Shown piece by piece: positions 1-7,979 of a DNA stretch of 64,000 nt; the first letter of the stretch is position 1, and each line of letters starts with the position of its first letter. The position numbers were made by a program, and so were the translations under genes. The stretch lies in NCBI GenBank assembly GCA_009387755.1, contig GG697239.1:1-64000 (forward strand). Reading direction: 5' to 3'. This DNA is from Candidatus Micrarchaeum acidiphilum ARMAN-2 (lineage in GTDB: Archaea; Micrarchaeota; Micrarchaeia; Micrarchaeales; Micrarchaeaceae). The notes beneath the pieces are model-generated. The model made no database searches, was not told where the DNA came from, and saw only the letters and a program-made list of their open reading frames with translations.

Positions 1-75
1 GTGGACCAGCTGCTCTGCGTCGCGGCACGCGCCGCAACCACGGCCAAAAAGTCCAAAAATAGGGTGTCCAAATGA
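1..75 (+). CDS. C-terminal end of an unidentified upstream protein (partial)
   Basis: An open frame runs from the first base of the window and stops at a TGA overlapping the ATG of the next gene (ATGA at 72-75). That is the tight coupling seen elsewhere in this window. The readable tail is about 24 residues and ends in a basic stretch (KKSKNRVSK), as expected for the cytoplasmic end of a membrane protein. Small membrane subunits sometimes precede SSS-family transporters in archaea, but too little is present to identify this one. The call rests only on frame continuity and the coupled stop/start. Confidence 0.4.
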   Translation: MDQLLCVAARAATTAKKSKNRVSK

Positions 76-1580
76 TAGACGATTCGACTTACGCAGTTTT
101 CATAGCTCTTTTCGTAATATTTATAGCAATAGGCTTCTTGGGGAAGCGCTTCAGGAAAGGCGACCTTTCAAAGATAGAGGAATGGTCCCTTGGCGGCAGG
201 AACATGGGGACCGCCCTGGTCTGGTTCCTTGTGGGCGCAGACCTGTTTACGGCATACACGTTCATAGCCGTGCCTTCAAGCATGTTCAAGATCGGTGCGC
301 TGTACTATTTCGCAGTGCCGTACGTGTCAATAACGTTCGCCATAGCAATGCTTACAATGCCAAGGCTCTGGAGGTATTCAAAGAAAAGGGGATACATAAC
401 GGCAGCAGACTTCATAAAGGACAAGTTCAACAGCCGCAGCCTGGCCGTAATCATAGCGGTTACCGGCATAGTCGCAGAACTTCCTTACATAGCCCTGCAG
501 GTCGTGGGCATACAGGCCATACTCACCTCAATGCTGCTCGGCTCGGCCAACATCGCAGTCATAAGCACGGTTGCGATAGTGCTCGCATTCGTGGCATTGG
601 CGGGATTCACTTTCGTGGCGGGGCTTAGGGGAGTTACCCTTACGGCGATATTCAAGGACGCGCTGATATTCATAACAGTGGCGGCAGTGATAATCGGAGT
701 CACGCTTTCACTGGGCGGGTTCGGCTCCGCGTTCTCAAAGGTTCCGACGTTCGTCACGCTGCCAAGCAGGTTCGCTGCAGCCTATATAAGCCTGTTCTTC
801 ATGAGCGCCCTGGCTCTTTACCTTTATCCACATGCAATAAACGGCAGCTTTAGCGCAAAGGATGCGATTAAGCTCAGGAGGAGCCAGTCTCTGCTGCCGA
901 TATATGCCATAGGCCTTGCTTTCATAGTGCTGTTCGGGGTGCTGATATACGGGGTGCCTAGCGCCATGTCGCTGATAAAGTCTCTGCCGCCCTCGTCAAG
1001 CGGGGTTCTTGTGGTTCCTACTTTGATAGCATCTACAATGCCGGGCTGGTTCGTGGGATTTGCATTCCTGGGCATATTCATAGGCGGCCTGGTGCCTGCA
1101 GCGCTCATGGCCATAGCCATAGCAAACCTTCTTACAAGGAACATAATCAAGGAGATAAAGCCGGACATAGGCGCCAAGCTTGAGACCACCACTACGAAGT
1201 GGTTTGCGGTCCTGTTCGAGTTCATAGCGCTGGGCTTCGTCTTCATAGTGCCTGCAACATACGCGATACAGCTCCAGCTGCTCGGCGGAATAATAATACT
1301 GCAGACCATGCCCGCAGTGTTCATAGCATTGTTTACCAACAAGCTGAACAAGTACGGCCTTGGGGTCGGATGGCTTGTCGGCATAGTGTCCGGCATATAC
1401 CTTGTGGAAGTGGCAAACCATTTCGGGCTGCTCTCCACGTCGCTGATGTCCAGCCCGTTCGGCCTCCTGTTCATAGGGGCCACGGCAACCGCAATAAACC
1501 TGGTCATAGTCCTGATATGGAGCGCGGTATCGCCCGGGAAGGCATCTCCAGACTTCGTGAAGGGCATTCAGGGCGTCTGA
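72..1580 (+). CDS. Sodium:solute symporter family (SSS) transporter
   Basis: A 502-residue, almost entirely hydrophobic protein with about 13 predicted membrane segments, the normal size for the SSS family (Na+/proline, pantothenate and acetate symporters). The family's N-terminal signature is visible at about residues 36-60: an E-W-x-L-G-G-R turn before the first substrate-binding helix, followed by a helix with A-D-x-x-T-A-Y. Members move organic solutes into the cell with Na+ or H+. The substrate cannot be read from sequence. The ATG overlaps the stop of the preceding frame, suggesting an operon whose beginning lies outside the window. It ends before a convergent small gene. Confidence 0.88.
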   Translation: MIDDSTYAVFIALFVIFIAIGFLGKRFRKGDLSKIEEWSLGGRNMGTALVWFLVGADLFTAYTFIAVPSSMFKIGALYYFAVPYVSITFAIAMLTMPRLWRYSKKRGYITAADFIKDKFNSRSLAVIIAVTGIVAELPYIALQVVGIQAILTSMLLGSANIAVISTVAIVLAFVALAGFTFVAGLRGVTLTAIFKDALIFITVAAVIIGVTLSLGGFGSAFSKVPTFVTLPSRFAAAYISLFFMSALALYLYPHAINGSFSAKDAIKLRRSQSLLPIYAIGLAFIVLFGVLIYGVPSAMSLIKSLPPSSSGVLVVPTLIASTMPGWFVGFAFLGIFIGGLVPAALMAIAIANLLTRNIIKEIKPDIGAKLETTTTKWFAVLFEFIALGFVFIVPATYAIQLQLLGGIIILQTMPAVFIALFTNKLNKYGLGVGWLVGIVSGIYLVEVANHFGLLSTSLMSSPFGLLFIGATATAINLVIVLIWSAVSPGKASPDFVKGIQGV

Positions 1581-1646
1581 GCCCTGTTTTATTTTTTATG
1601 CCGGAGACCGCGCATGCTGGCGGTTTTATTCGTAGGACTAGAGCCG

Positions 1647-2030
1647 TCATTCTCCGCTCTTTCCGGCGGCGTCCCAGCTGTTTTTTCGATCGCTCTTGGC
1701 TATAATTTTCACACTAAGCATGGTTTCCAGAAAGCCTATCAGCAAGAAGGCGCCTCCGTAAAAAAAATTTTGCGTTAGAATTATTGTCCCAGCGCCGTAA
1801 AGTGATACAGCAAAACCCGCAATGACTAATGCTTTGGCTATGTCAGTTATGATCTCCTTGCGGTTTGTTTCTTTCTGCGTATTGGTCCTTGTGCGGCTGC
1901 GCTTCATGGACTCTGACTTAGAAGTTTCAGCGGAATCTGTTCTGACTAGCTGAGCAAAATCAGATGACGATTTGCTGCAGTTATTTTCCTTTTGCTTCTG
2001 ATTTCCATCGATATTCTTGAACTTTTCCAT
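1647..2030 (-). CDS. Small membrane protein, two C-terminal helices, function unknown
   Basis: A 127-residue protein. Residues 1-60 are hydrophilic and rich in Lys, Ser, Asn and Arg. Two hydrophobic helices follow near residues 68-88 and 92-112, then a short charged tail. I recognise no family. The start is placed at the ATG at 2030, preceded by a purine-rich GGCGAG. An upstream in-frame start at 2090 would add 20 residues of unlikely composition. It converges with the symporter and is divergent from the enoyl-CoA hydratase gene. A membrane-anchoring or small regulatory role is possible but not shown. Confidence 0.6.
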   Translation of the reverse strand: MEKFKNIDGNQKQKENNCSKSSSDFAQLVRTDSAETSKSESMKRSRTRTNTQKETNRKEIITDIAKALVIAGFAVSLYGAGTIILTQNFFYGGAFLLIGFLETMLSVKIIAKSDRKNSWDAAGKSGE

Positions 2031-2153
2031 GATCTCGCCTGCACACATCCGTTTATTCAGTACTGCAATCCATATTATGCAAGCCTCCAAATATTTATTA
2101 TTTTTTGAAATCCAGCATCAAAAGCAAGCGACATGGCCAGCACTTCTCACAAG

Positions 2154-2167
2154 GCATATAAATTTAA
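2154..2167 (+). promoter_or_regulatory. Archaeal TATA box for the enoyl-CoA hydratase gene
   Basis: An AT-rich element (ATATAAATTTAA) lies about 27 bases before the ATG at 2185, the spacing expected between an archaeal TATA box and the transcription start. The mRNA would therefore be leaderless. This supports 2185 rather than the longer in-frame starts upstream, which lie before or inside the promoter. Confidence 0.6.
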
Positions 2168-2184
2168 TCTTCGGATTACAAAAC

Positions 2185-2949
2185 ATGGCAGACGAAAGCG
2201 TGGTCGTTGAGCACGGCACTACCACAAGCATAACGCTCAACAGGCCAGACATACACAACGCAATAAACTTCGACGTACTCACCGGGCTCAGGGACGCCTT
2301 CGCGTCGCTGCTGAAGGACAATTCGTGCAGATCCATAGTGCTGAAGGGCGCTGGCAAATCATTCTGCTCCGGAAGCGATATCAAATATCTTGCAGCATTC
2401 AAGAACTCCGGCGAGGCCGCCGAATTCTTTGACATGATGTACATAGTCTACCATTACGTAGAGAGCATAGACAAGCCTGTTATAGCAGAGATCCATGGCA
2501 GCTGCATGGGCGCAGGGCTTGAGCTGGCTGCCGTATGCGACCTGCGCATAGCCTCCAGCGATGCAACATTCGCAATGCCGGAGGTCAAGCTCGGCATAAC
2601 TCCCAGTGGCGGCGCCACATATAGGCTGCCCACAGTTATAGGGCAGACTGCTACAAGGTACATGGTGCTTACCGGGGAAACTATTGGCGCAGATGAAGCG
2701 TACCGGATCGGCCTGCTAAACAAGGTTGTTGAACCTGCAAAGCTGGATGAAGAGGTGCGCAAGGTCGCCGAAGCGATAAATGCGAGCTCGCGCACTGCAG
2801 TTGGCAACGCGAAGCTCGCAATGACAGAGAACCAGAAATTCGAAAGGAGGATGGAGAGGGAGAAGTACATACAGTCGTTCATAGACACCGACGGCAAGGA
2901 GGGTCTTGACGCCTTCATAAACCACAGGAAGCCAGAATTCAAGAGCTGA
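2185..2949 (+). CDS. Enoyl-CoA hydratase/isomerase (crotonase) family protein
   Basis: A 254-residue protein, standard crotonase length. Visible signatures are LNRPDIHNAIN near residue 17, the first oxyanion-hole segment FCSGSDIKYL near 60-70, and the second oxyanion-hole block GSCMGAGLELAAVCDLRIA near 100-120. The second catalytic Glu of true hydratases would fall at about 130 (MPEVKLGITPSGG). Substrates in this superfamily are acyl-CoAs; hydration, isomerisation or hydrolysis are all possible, and no beta-oxidation gene is adjacent to decide. The start is fixed by a TATA box 27 bases upstream. It stands alone, followed by a separate promoter for the lipid operon. Confidence 0.88.
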   Translation: MADESVVVEHGTTTSITLNRPDIHNAINFDVLTGLRDAFASLLKDNSCRSIVLKGAGKSFCSGSDIKYLAAFKNSGEAAEFFDMMYIVYHYVESIDKPVIAEIHGSCMGAGLELAAVCDLRIASSDATFAMPEVKLGITPSGGATYRLPTVIGQTATRYMVLTGETIGADEAYRIGLLNKVVEPAKLDEEVRKVAEAINASSRTAVGNAKLAMTENQKFERRMEREKYIQSFIDTDGKEGLDAFINHRKPEFKS

Positions 2950-3034
2950 AAGCCTTTATCTATATCTCATAACAAGTGCGTAGTAAGCAACAACAAATAA
3001 ATATCTGGAAAAAGCATCTTTAACCAGTGTTTGC

Positions 3035-3754
3035 GTGGATGTAGAAAGCATTTTCAGGAGAAGCGGTGCGATCAAGCATCTCTCGCTCTTTGATCCGGAC
3101 AAAAACCCGCCGTCTAGGGCTGCGGCAGTTGCCATGAAGATGGAAAAGGAGGGCACTGACGGCATACTGATCGGAGGGTCTGATTCCCTTCACAGCGAAA
3201 TAATACGAAGGACTGTAATGTCAGTCAAGCGCAGGGTCAAGCTGCCTGTCATGCAGATAATAAGGGACCCGAGCGAAATAACAAAGTATGCTGACGCGGT
3301 GCTGGTGCCAGTTGTGCTCAATTCTTACGACGCAAGCTACTGCATCGGCATAGCCATGGGCGCAATACATGTGCTGAAGGCATTGGGGGTGCCGTGCATA
3401 CCGATAGGATACATACTTATAGGATCTCCGAGCACCGCCTCTTTTGTTACGAAATCAATTCCAGTTCCGACAACAAGGCCTAAGGTCATAAGGCAGCTTG
3501 CCATAGGCGCTGAGGGCATGGGGCTAAAAGCGCTCTACCTTGAGGGCGGATCCGGGTCGTCAAAGCCCGTGCCGCCGGCTTTCATAGAGGAAGCCGCCAA
3601 AAGCACAAAATTCCCGATAATAGTGGGGGGCGGAATAAGGGACAACCGGAGCGTGATGGCCGCGGCAAAGGCCGGGGCAGACATAATAGTGACAGGCTCG
3701 ATAATAGAGGAGGCTGGCACAATTAAAGGGTTATTCAATGGCGCAAAGCGATAA
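3035..3754 (+). CDS. Geranylgeranylglyceryl phosphate synthase
   Basis: A TIM-barrel prenyltransferase of 239 residues that joins geranylgeranyl diphosphate to sn-glycerol-1-phosphate, the first committed step of archaeal ether lipid synthesis. Family motifs are present: GGSDS (47-51), the substrate loop YLEGGSG (168-174), and the phosphate-binding loop VGGGIRDN (197-204) followed by TGS (220-222). The start is GTG at 3035; an AT-rich TATA-like element near 2994-3006 implies a leaderless transcript. It is the first gene of an overlapping run with thymidylate kinase, geranylgeranyl reductase and a Nudix hydrolase. The reductase two genes on acts on the same lipid pathway. Confidence 0.93.
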   Translation: MDVESIFRRSGAIKHLSLFDPDKNPPSRAAAVAMKMEKEGTDGILIGGSDSLHSEIIRRTVMSVKRRVKLPVMQIIRDPSEITKYADAVLVPVVLNSYDASYCIGIAMGAIHVLKALGVPCIPIGYILIGSPSTASFVTKSIPVPTTRPKVIRQLAIGAEGMGLKALYLEGGSGSSKPVPPAFIEEAAKSTKFPIIVGGGIRDNRSVMAAAKAGADIIVTGSIIEEAGTIKGLFNGAKR

Positions 3755-4460
3755 GAAAAGTTTTCTGATAAGCTTCGAAGGAGTGGGTGCAGCTGGAAAA
3801 AGCCTGCAAGTTGACATGCTCAGAAGGGATCCGGATATGCAGAAATGCATGTCAATGAAAATAGCGAAAGGCGTCAGCAGGCAGAGCATGCAGGAGTCGC
3901 TCTGGCCATTCAGGGACAGGGAAACTGAGCGCCTGTGGGTTACAGTCCTTCCAAAGGTGCATCCAGGCACTGACATGCTGGCATTCATAGCCGCGATGAA
4001 CGAAAACTGCCTTACAATGAAGGACGAGCTGGCTTCTGATCAGGACGGAAAATTAAAGGTCATAATATTCGACAGGTATATAGACACAGCACTGACTCAT
4101 GCCGTTGCACGAGCTGCGCTTGCAGGTGAGCATGAGGACGGCCCAGCAATAAAAAGCCTGTTTGGCACATTTTTCGCCCTAAAGGAGCACATAGAATGGC
4201 CTGACCTTACCATTGTAATAGACACCCCGATAGAGGTCGCCGAAGGCCGCGCCATGAAAAGGGAAAACCACGGCTATTCGGAAACTGACCGCAAGGGCTT
4301 CAAGACAATATCCGAGGCTTACAGAAAGCTTGCAAGCTACGAGCCAGACAGGGTGCACTTTATAGACGGCAGGAAAAGCCCTGAGGAAATCCTGTCAGAG
4401 ATAAAAGATCTCATAAGGAATAAGACTGGTGCACAATGGAAAAAAGATACGACTGCGTAA
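3738..4460 (+). CDS. tmk: Thymidylate kinase-like P-loop kinase
   Basis: A 240-residue nucleoside monophosphate kinase. The P-loop is EGVGAAGKS (14-22), matching the dTMP kinase form. FDRYIDT at 111-117 carries the DR(Y/H) catalytic signature. An Arg-rich lid-like segment lies near 190-200. It would phosphorylate dTMP to dTDP with ATP in the cytosol. The protein is longer than bacterial Tmk (about 210 residues), mainly through its central region. Its start overlaps the end of the lipid synthase gene by 17 bases, and its end overlaps the reductase gene by 25 bases, so the three are surely co-transcribed. Another deoxynucleotide kinase specificity is possible. Confidence 0.82.
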   Translation: MAQSDKKSFLISFEGVGAAGKSLQVDMLRRDPDMQKCMSMKIAKGVSRQSMQESLWPFRDRETERLWVTVLPKVHPGTDMLAFIAAMNENCLTMKDELASDQDGKLKVIIFDRYIDTALTHAVARAALAGEHEDGPAIKSLFGTFFALKEHIEWPDLTIVIDTPIEVAEGRAMKRENHGYSETDRKGFKTISEAYRKLASYEPDRVHFIDGRKSPEEILSEIKDLIRNKTGAQWKKDTTA

Positions 4461-5542
4461 TAGTAGGGGGAAGCATTACCGGTCTTACTGCTGCGAGGGA
4501 GCTTTCCAAAAAGGCTAGCGTGCTGCTTGTAGAATCAAATCCTGCAATAGGTACGCCGTTCAGGTGCTCCGGCTTTATAAATGCGCCCGCATTTGAAGAA
4601 TTCGCTCTGGACAAATCGCAAATACAAAACAGCATATCAAGATTGGAAGTGGTGCATGGCGGCAGCAGACTTACTTTTGCAAGCAAAAAGCCTTCCGGCT
4701 TTGTCACCGAGAGGCCCGCGCTCGAGAGGTCGCTGCTGGGCGAGATTGAGCCATACACCGACATAGTCGCAGGCGACAGGGTTGTCGACATAAAAGGCGC
4801 CACTGTAAGCCTGCACACGTCGGGAAATGTCTCTGCCGGATGCCTCATCGGCGCCGACGGCACTAATTCGCTGGTGCGCAGGAGCATTGGCATAGCAGAT
4901 CCTGAAAAGGTTACTGCTGTTCAATTCGAGCTGCCCGGCAGCTTTGAAAGCGACTGTGCCACGATATATGTGGGCGAGGAATTCATGCCGTTCCATCTGT
5001 GGGTCATTCCAGTAAACGAATCCCTTGCAAGGATAGGCGTGGGTGCGTCGGGAGACGTGAAGGCCGGCATGCAAAGGCTTCTGGAACTGGTAAAAAAATA
5101 CAAGATAGCAGACTATCCAAGATATAGTGAGTCGAGGTTCATGGTCAACACGCTTCCGGCCAGCCCGGTGTCAAGCACAGGCACTGGAAGCACAATGCTG
5201 GCCGGGATGTCCGGCGGCATAATAAAGCCTCTTAGCCTTGGCGGCATATATTTCGGGATGCTTTCCTCAAGCATGGCCGCGCGCAGCTTAATCGATGGCA
5301 CTCTTGCCTCCGGATATAGGCGCAAGCTTGAGAATGCCGGAATACTCAGGCGCGTATCTGACGAGTTTGCGCTGCTGAAGAGATGGTCAAGCCTGACCGA
5401 TGCCGAGCTGGGCAATGCGTTCGGCAGCGCAAAGATGGGATACGGTAGCGAGATTCCAATGCCTTCTGGCGAAACTTCGCAAACCTCCGGCATAACCGGG
5501 GTTATAAAATTCCTAATCGCAAATTCTGCAGCTGGTGGCTGA
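4436..5542 (+). CDS. Geranylgeranyl reductase family FAD protein
   Basis: A 368-residue flavoprotein with an N-terminal Rossmann motif (VIVGGSITGLTAARE, 8-22), an acidic end of strand 2 (VESN) and a second FAD-binding GADG segment near 140. The mid-protein HLWVIP...ARIGVGA block fits the geranylgeranyl reductase family, which saturates the isoprenoid chains of archaeal ether lipids. Co-transcription with the geranylgeranylglyceryl phosphate synthase supports that role. The Cys region GTPFRCSGF (about 40-48) corresponds to the conserved Cys of the family. It overlaps the genes on both sides. Other FAD monooxygenase-like roles cannot be excluded from sequence alone. Confidence 0.85.
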   Translation: MEKRYDCVIVGGSITGLTAARELSKKASVLLVESNPAIGTPFRCSGFINAPAFEEFALDKSQIQNSISRLEVVHGGSRLTFASKKPSGFVTERPALERSLLGEIEPYTDIVAGDRVVDIKGATVSLHTSGNVSAGCLIGADGTNSLVRRSIGIADPEKVTAVQFELPGSFESDCATIYVGEEFMPFHLWVIPVNESLARIGVGASGDVKAGMQRLLELVKKYKIADYPRYSESRFMVNTLPASPVSSTGTGSTMLAGMSGGIIKPLSLGGIYFGMLSSSMAARSLIDGTLASGYRRKLENAGILRRVSDEFALLKRWSSLTDAELGNAFGSAKMGYGSEIPMPSGETSQTSGITGVIKFLIANSAAGG

Positions 5543-6032
5543 AATGAAAGATTCGGCAATGGAAGAAAAGATAAAGAAATACGCAAAGAGGTACGTTGAC
5601 GGCCAGGCCGTTACAATACTGCCTGTAATCGGCGGGAAAACAGCAGTCATAAACAGGCAGTACCGTAAAACCGCCGGATCGTGGATGTATGAACTGCCCT
5701 CCGGCAAGATGGAGCCAAATGAAAATCCACGTAAGGCTGCCATAAGGGAGCTCGAGGAGGAAACAGGCTACAATGCAGGCAGCCTCAGGCTGCTTTTTTC
5801 AGCATATCTGGTATCTGGAATAAACACAAAGAAAAGCTATTTTTACCTTGCGACAAATTTGAAAAAGGGCACTCCCAGAAGGGAATCTGGCGAACTCATA
5901 GAGACCAGGGTCGTGCCCCTCGGCAGGCTATACGGGATGGTAAAAAAAGGCATGATAGCCGACAGCAAGAGCGTATCCTGCATACTCTACTACAAGAGCT
6001 TCGTCAAGGGCAAATCTAGTAGAAGTGCTTAA
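5535..6032 (+). CDS. Nudix hydrolase, ADP-ribose pyrophosphatase-like
   Basis: A 165-residue protein with a textbook Nudix box: G57, E63, R71-E72-L73, E75-E76 and G78-Y79. The segment before the box (GSWMYELPSGKMEP) is like that of ADP-sugar pyrophosphatases. It should hydrolyse a nucleoside diphosphate linked to another group; the substrate is unknown. Translation can begin at GTG 5535, overlapping the reductase stop, or at ATG 5544, one base after that stop; both keep the domain whole. It is the last gene of the lipid operon and overlaps the convergent gene by 17 bases. Confidence 0.88.
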   Translation: MAEMKDSAMEEKIKKYAKRYVDGQAVTILPVIGGKTAVINRQYRKTAGSWMYELPSGKMEPNENPRKAAIRELEEETGYNAGSLRLLFSAYLVSGINTKKSYFYLATNLKKGTPRRESGELIETRVVPLGRLYGMVKKGMIADSKSVSCILYYKSFVKGKSSRSA

Positions 6033-6561
6033 TCTTAGGATCGAGCAGGTCAGAATACACCCGGTAATCCTGTACGAATCCGACCACTACGCTGCATGCG
6101 TCTCCGAACGCCTTGGCAAGAGCATCCTTTTCCTTCCTGCACATCTCATAGGCCTTTTCCCTGGACTCCTTGCCCTCCTTCCTGAGCAGGCTGGGCTTTT
6201 TGATGGCTCCTGATTCGACAAGAGCGTTTTCGAAAATGAATAGGTTAAGCTCCGGTCCGCCCGCACGCCTATTGTCCCAAGCTGCATAACCATGCTGATG
6301 CGACACGCCAAGCTCTCCTACAACATACTCCTTTCCGGATTTCTCCGCAACAATCTCGTAAACCGTTTCCTTGGACCTTACGAACTCGAAGCCAAAGGGC
6401 GAGTCTTCGCTGCGCTTCCTTGTGACAGCTCCAGGCACTTCCCTCTGCGACAAATAAATCTTGTCGTACTTCGGCTCAAGCGCTTCATTAAGCGTTGCTA
6501 TTGCGATCTCCGATGCAGGCTTTATGAACTTGTCCAAAACTAGGGATTTTTGCGTTTTCAT
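6016..6561 (-). CDS. Conserved-looking cytosolic protein of unknown function
   Basis: A 181-residue soluble protein, with no signal peptide or membrane helix. A mixed alpha/beta N-terminal half is followed by a Lys/Glu-rich helix (about 120-150). Notable positions are GVSHQHGYAAWDNRR around 85-100, a cluster of His, Trp and Arg that looks like a binding site. I do not recognise the family. The start at 6561 is well supported by AGGTGAT eight bases upstream, the Shine-Dalgarno form used by other genes here. The last 17 bases overlap the convergent Nudix gene. Confidence 0.7.
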   Translation of the reverse strand: MKTQKSLVLDKFIKPASEIAIATLNEALEPKYDKIYLSQREVPGAVTRKRSEDSPFGFEFVRSKETVYEIVAEKSGKEYVVGELGVSHQHGYAAWDNRRAGGPELNLFIFENALVESGAIKKPSLLRKEGKESREKAYEMCRKEKDALAKAFGDACSVVVGFVQDYRVYSDLLDPKIKHFY

Positions 6562-6746
6562 GACATATCACCTATCGCGCAGTGCGGCAAATATGACGCG
6601 AACCTCAGTCAACAGCGTGTATTCCTATAGTGGCTTGTGGCAAACGCCTTTTCTCACCGCACCGTCTCATTGCACAATATATAGTTATGCAAATAACTGA
6701 TATTAATATTTTTGCTGCGCTTAGAAATACAGTATCTGGTGCTTTC

Positions 6747-7676
6747 ATGTTTGACTACGAGTACTTTGGCACTGGCACGTTTTCCATATCTGAAAACATG
6801 GCGCTTGAGGAGCTCATGCTGGACGAATCCGCCAGAAGGAAGGTAGCCACGATACGGTTCTGGAACGTCGAGAAAGACGCTGCAGTCATAGGCTACGGAG
6901 AATCAAAGTCTAACATAAGGCGCGAGGACGGCAGCTTCGACATAGCAAGGAGAATAACCGGAGGATCACACGTGCAATTCGACAGCAACTGCCTGGCTTA
7001 TACATTCACTGTCCCGAGGGACGGCAGCTTCAGGTACTTCAACGACATGAGAAAATTCTTTGCCGACAAGGTTGCGGCCTCGCTGGCCGAGCTGGGAGTA
7101 GACGATGTCGAAGCCGACAACAAGGCCTCTACGATAAACGTCGGCGGCAAAGTAATTGCAAGCCATGCAATCTTCTGGGGAACAGAGAGCGCCCTAATGC
7201 ACGGGCTCATGCTCGTAAACCACTACAATGTAGACGAGATATTCGAAAGGATGCTGCTCAAGGAGCGCAAAATAGGCAAGCACTCATATTCTGAGTACGG
7301 CGCGCTGAAGAGCATGCCGGTTGCAGCCAATCTTATGGCCGGCAAGGTGCGCGAAGAGATCCCAAAGAGCAACAAAATCGCATACGTAAAGAAGATGCTA
7401 TCCGAGCAGATGCTTAAGGAAATAGCTGGCGACAGGTATAAAAGCAGGGGAGTTGGCCCCAGCGATATTGCAAAGGCGATGCTGCTTGCAAGCCAGAGGC
7501 ATGTCGGGACTCCGTGGATCGAGAACCGCAGCCCGTCTTATACTGACTCCGAGGTGGAGGCAATTCCGGGCGAGGAGCTTTCTGGAAAGCTAAAGAAAGA
7601 TTTAGGATACTGCATGTACATAGAAGTGCCTGACAAGGACTTTGCAAAGATGACGCTTCCAGAAGATGAGATGTGA
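6747..7676 (+). CDS. Lipoate-protein ligase A family protein
   Basis: A 309-residue member of the biotin/lipoate ligase fold. The lipoyl-AMP binding motif is RRITGGSHVQFD (68-79); most family members have R-R-x-T-G-G-G-A-V-x-H-D, so Ser-His replaces Gly-Ala here. The catalytic-Lys segment is present as NVGGKVIASHA with K134. A C-terminal accessory region follows (about 220-309). It would attach lipoate or a related acyl group to a carrier domain such as E2 or GcvH; none is encoded in this window. An ATG at 6747 is preferred to longer starts that extend through AT-rich promoter-like sequence (ATATATAG near 6678, TTAATATT near 6704). Confidence 0.8.
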   Translation: MFDYEYFGTGTFSISENMALEELMLDESARRKVATIRFWNVEKDAAVIGYGESKSNIRREDGSFDIARRITGGSHVQFDSNCLAYTFTVPRDGSFRYFNDMRKFFADKVAASLAELGVDDVEADNKASTINVGGKVIASHAIFWGTESALMHGLMLVNHYNVDEIFERMLLKERKIGKHSYSEYGALKSMPVAANLMAGKVREEIPKSNKIAYVKKMLSEQMLKEIAGDRYKSRGVGPSDIAKAMLLASQRHVGTPWIENRSPSYTDSEVEAIPGEELSGKLKKDLGYCMYIEVPDKDFAKMTLPEDEM

Positions 7677-7708
7677 GAATCAGAATCTTGACCCCCCCAA
7701 AGAGGGAA

Positions 7709-7728
7709 AGAATGGTTTGAACCATTCT
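7709..7728. terminator. Short perfect hairpin between convergent genes
   Basis: AGAATGGT (7709-7716) and ACCATTCT (7721-7728) are exact complements around a four-base loop TTGA. It lies between the end of the ligase gene and the end of the small minus-strand gene. Position suggests a transcript-end structure serving one or both strands. There is no clear T-run, so termination is an inference. Confidence 0.35.
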
Positions 7729-7738
7729 GGCCACGCGG

Positions 7739-7873
7739 TTATTTCCTCCTTAGAGGCACAACCTTTTCTATGGCCGACATATCCATTTCCGCTTTTATCT
7801 GCCCTGTATTCAATTTTTCCAGGACATTAGCCCAGTCTATTCTATATACTGGCGCCATTTTTGTTTCTTCCAT
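7739..7873 (-). CDS. Possible 44-residue protein
   Basis: An ATG at 7873 opens a 44-codon frame ending at TAA (7739-7741). It is preceded by AAGGTGAAAAG, the same GGTGA-type ribosome site seen at other genes here. A TATA box (GGTATAAATATT on the minus strand, 7938-7950) lies about 70 bases upstream and has no other gene to serve. The product is hydrophilic, with a central amphipathic segment DWANVLEKL and a basic end PLRRK. No family is recognised. It fills a 300-base gap between the ligase and the ribonuclease genes. Confidence 0.5.
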   Translation of the reverse strand: MEETKMAPVYRIDWANVLEKLNTGQIKAEMDMSAIEKVVPLRRK

Positions 7874-7937
7874 CTTTTCACCTTATAAGCGTGATTATGG
7901 GCGCATCAGTATATTCATTACATCTAGTTGCTGCAAA

Positions 7938-7950
7938 TAATATTTATACC
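7938..7950 (-). promoter_or_regulatory. TATA box of the 44-residue gene
   Basis: Minus-strand GGTATAAATATT matches the archaeal TATA consensus. The predicted transcription start would be near 7915, giving about 40 bases of leader before the ribosome site and ATG at 7873. The next minus-strand gene ends at 7980, so this promoter has no other obvious client. Confidence 0.5.
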
Positions 7951-7979
7951 TTTCCAATGCCTGGCCTGAGCTTGAAAAA

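Noticed and set aside
824..1567. A 247-codon frame antisense to the symporter gene
   Set aside because: It is opposite a well-supported membrane transporter, has no start signal and no sensible hydropathy.
2017..2184. An N-terminal extension of the enoyl-CoA hydratase
   Set aside because: It would add residues unrelated to the crotonase fold and would place the start upstream of the TATA box.
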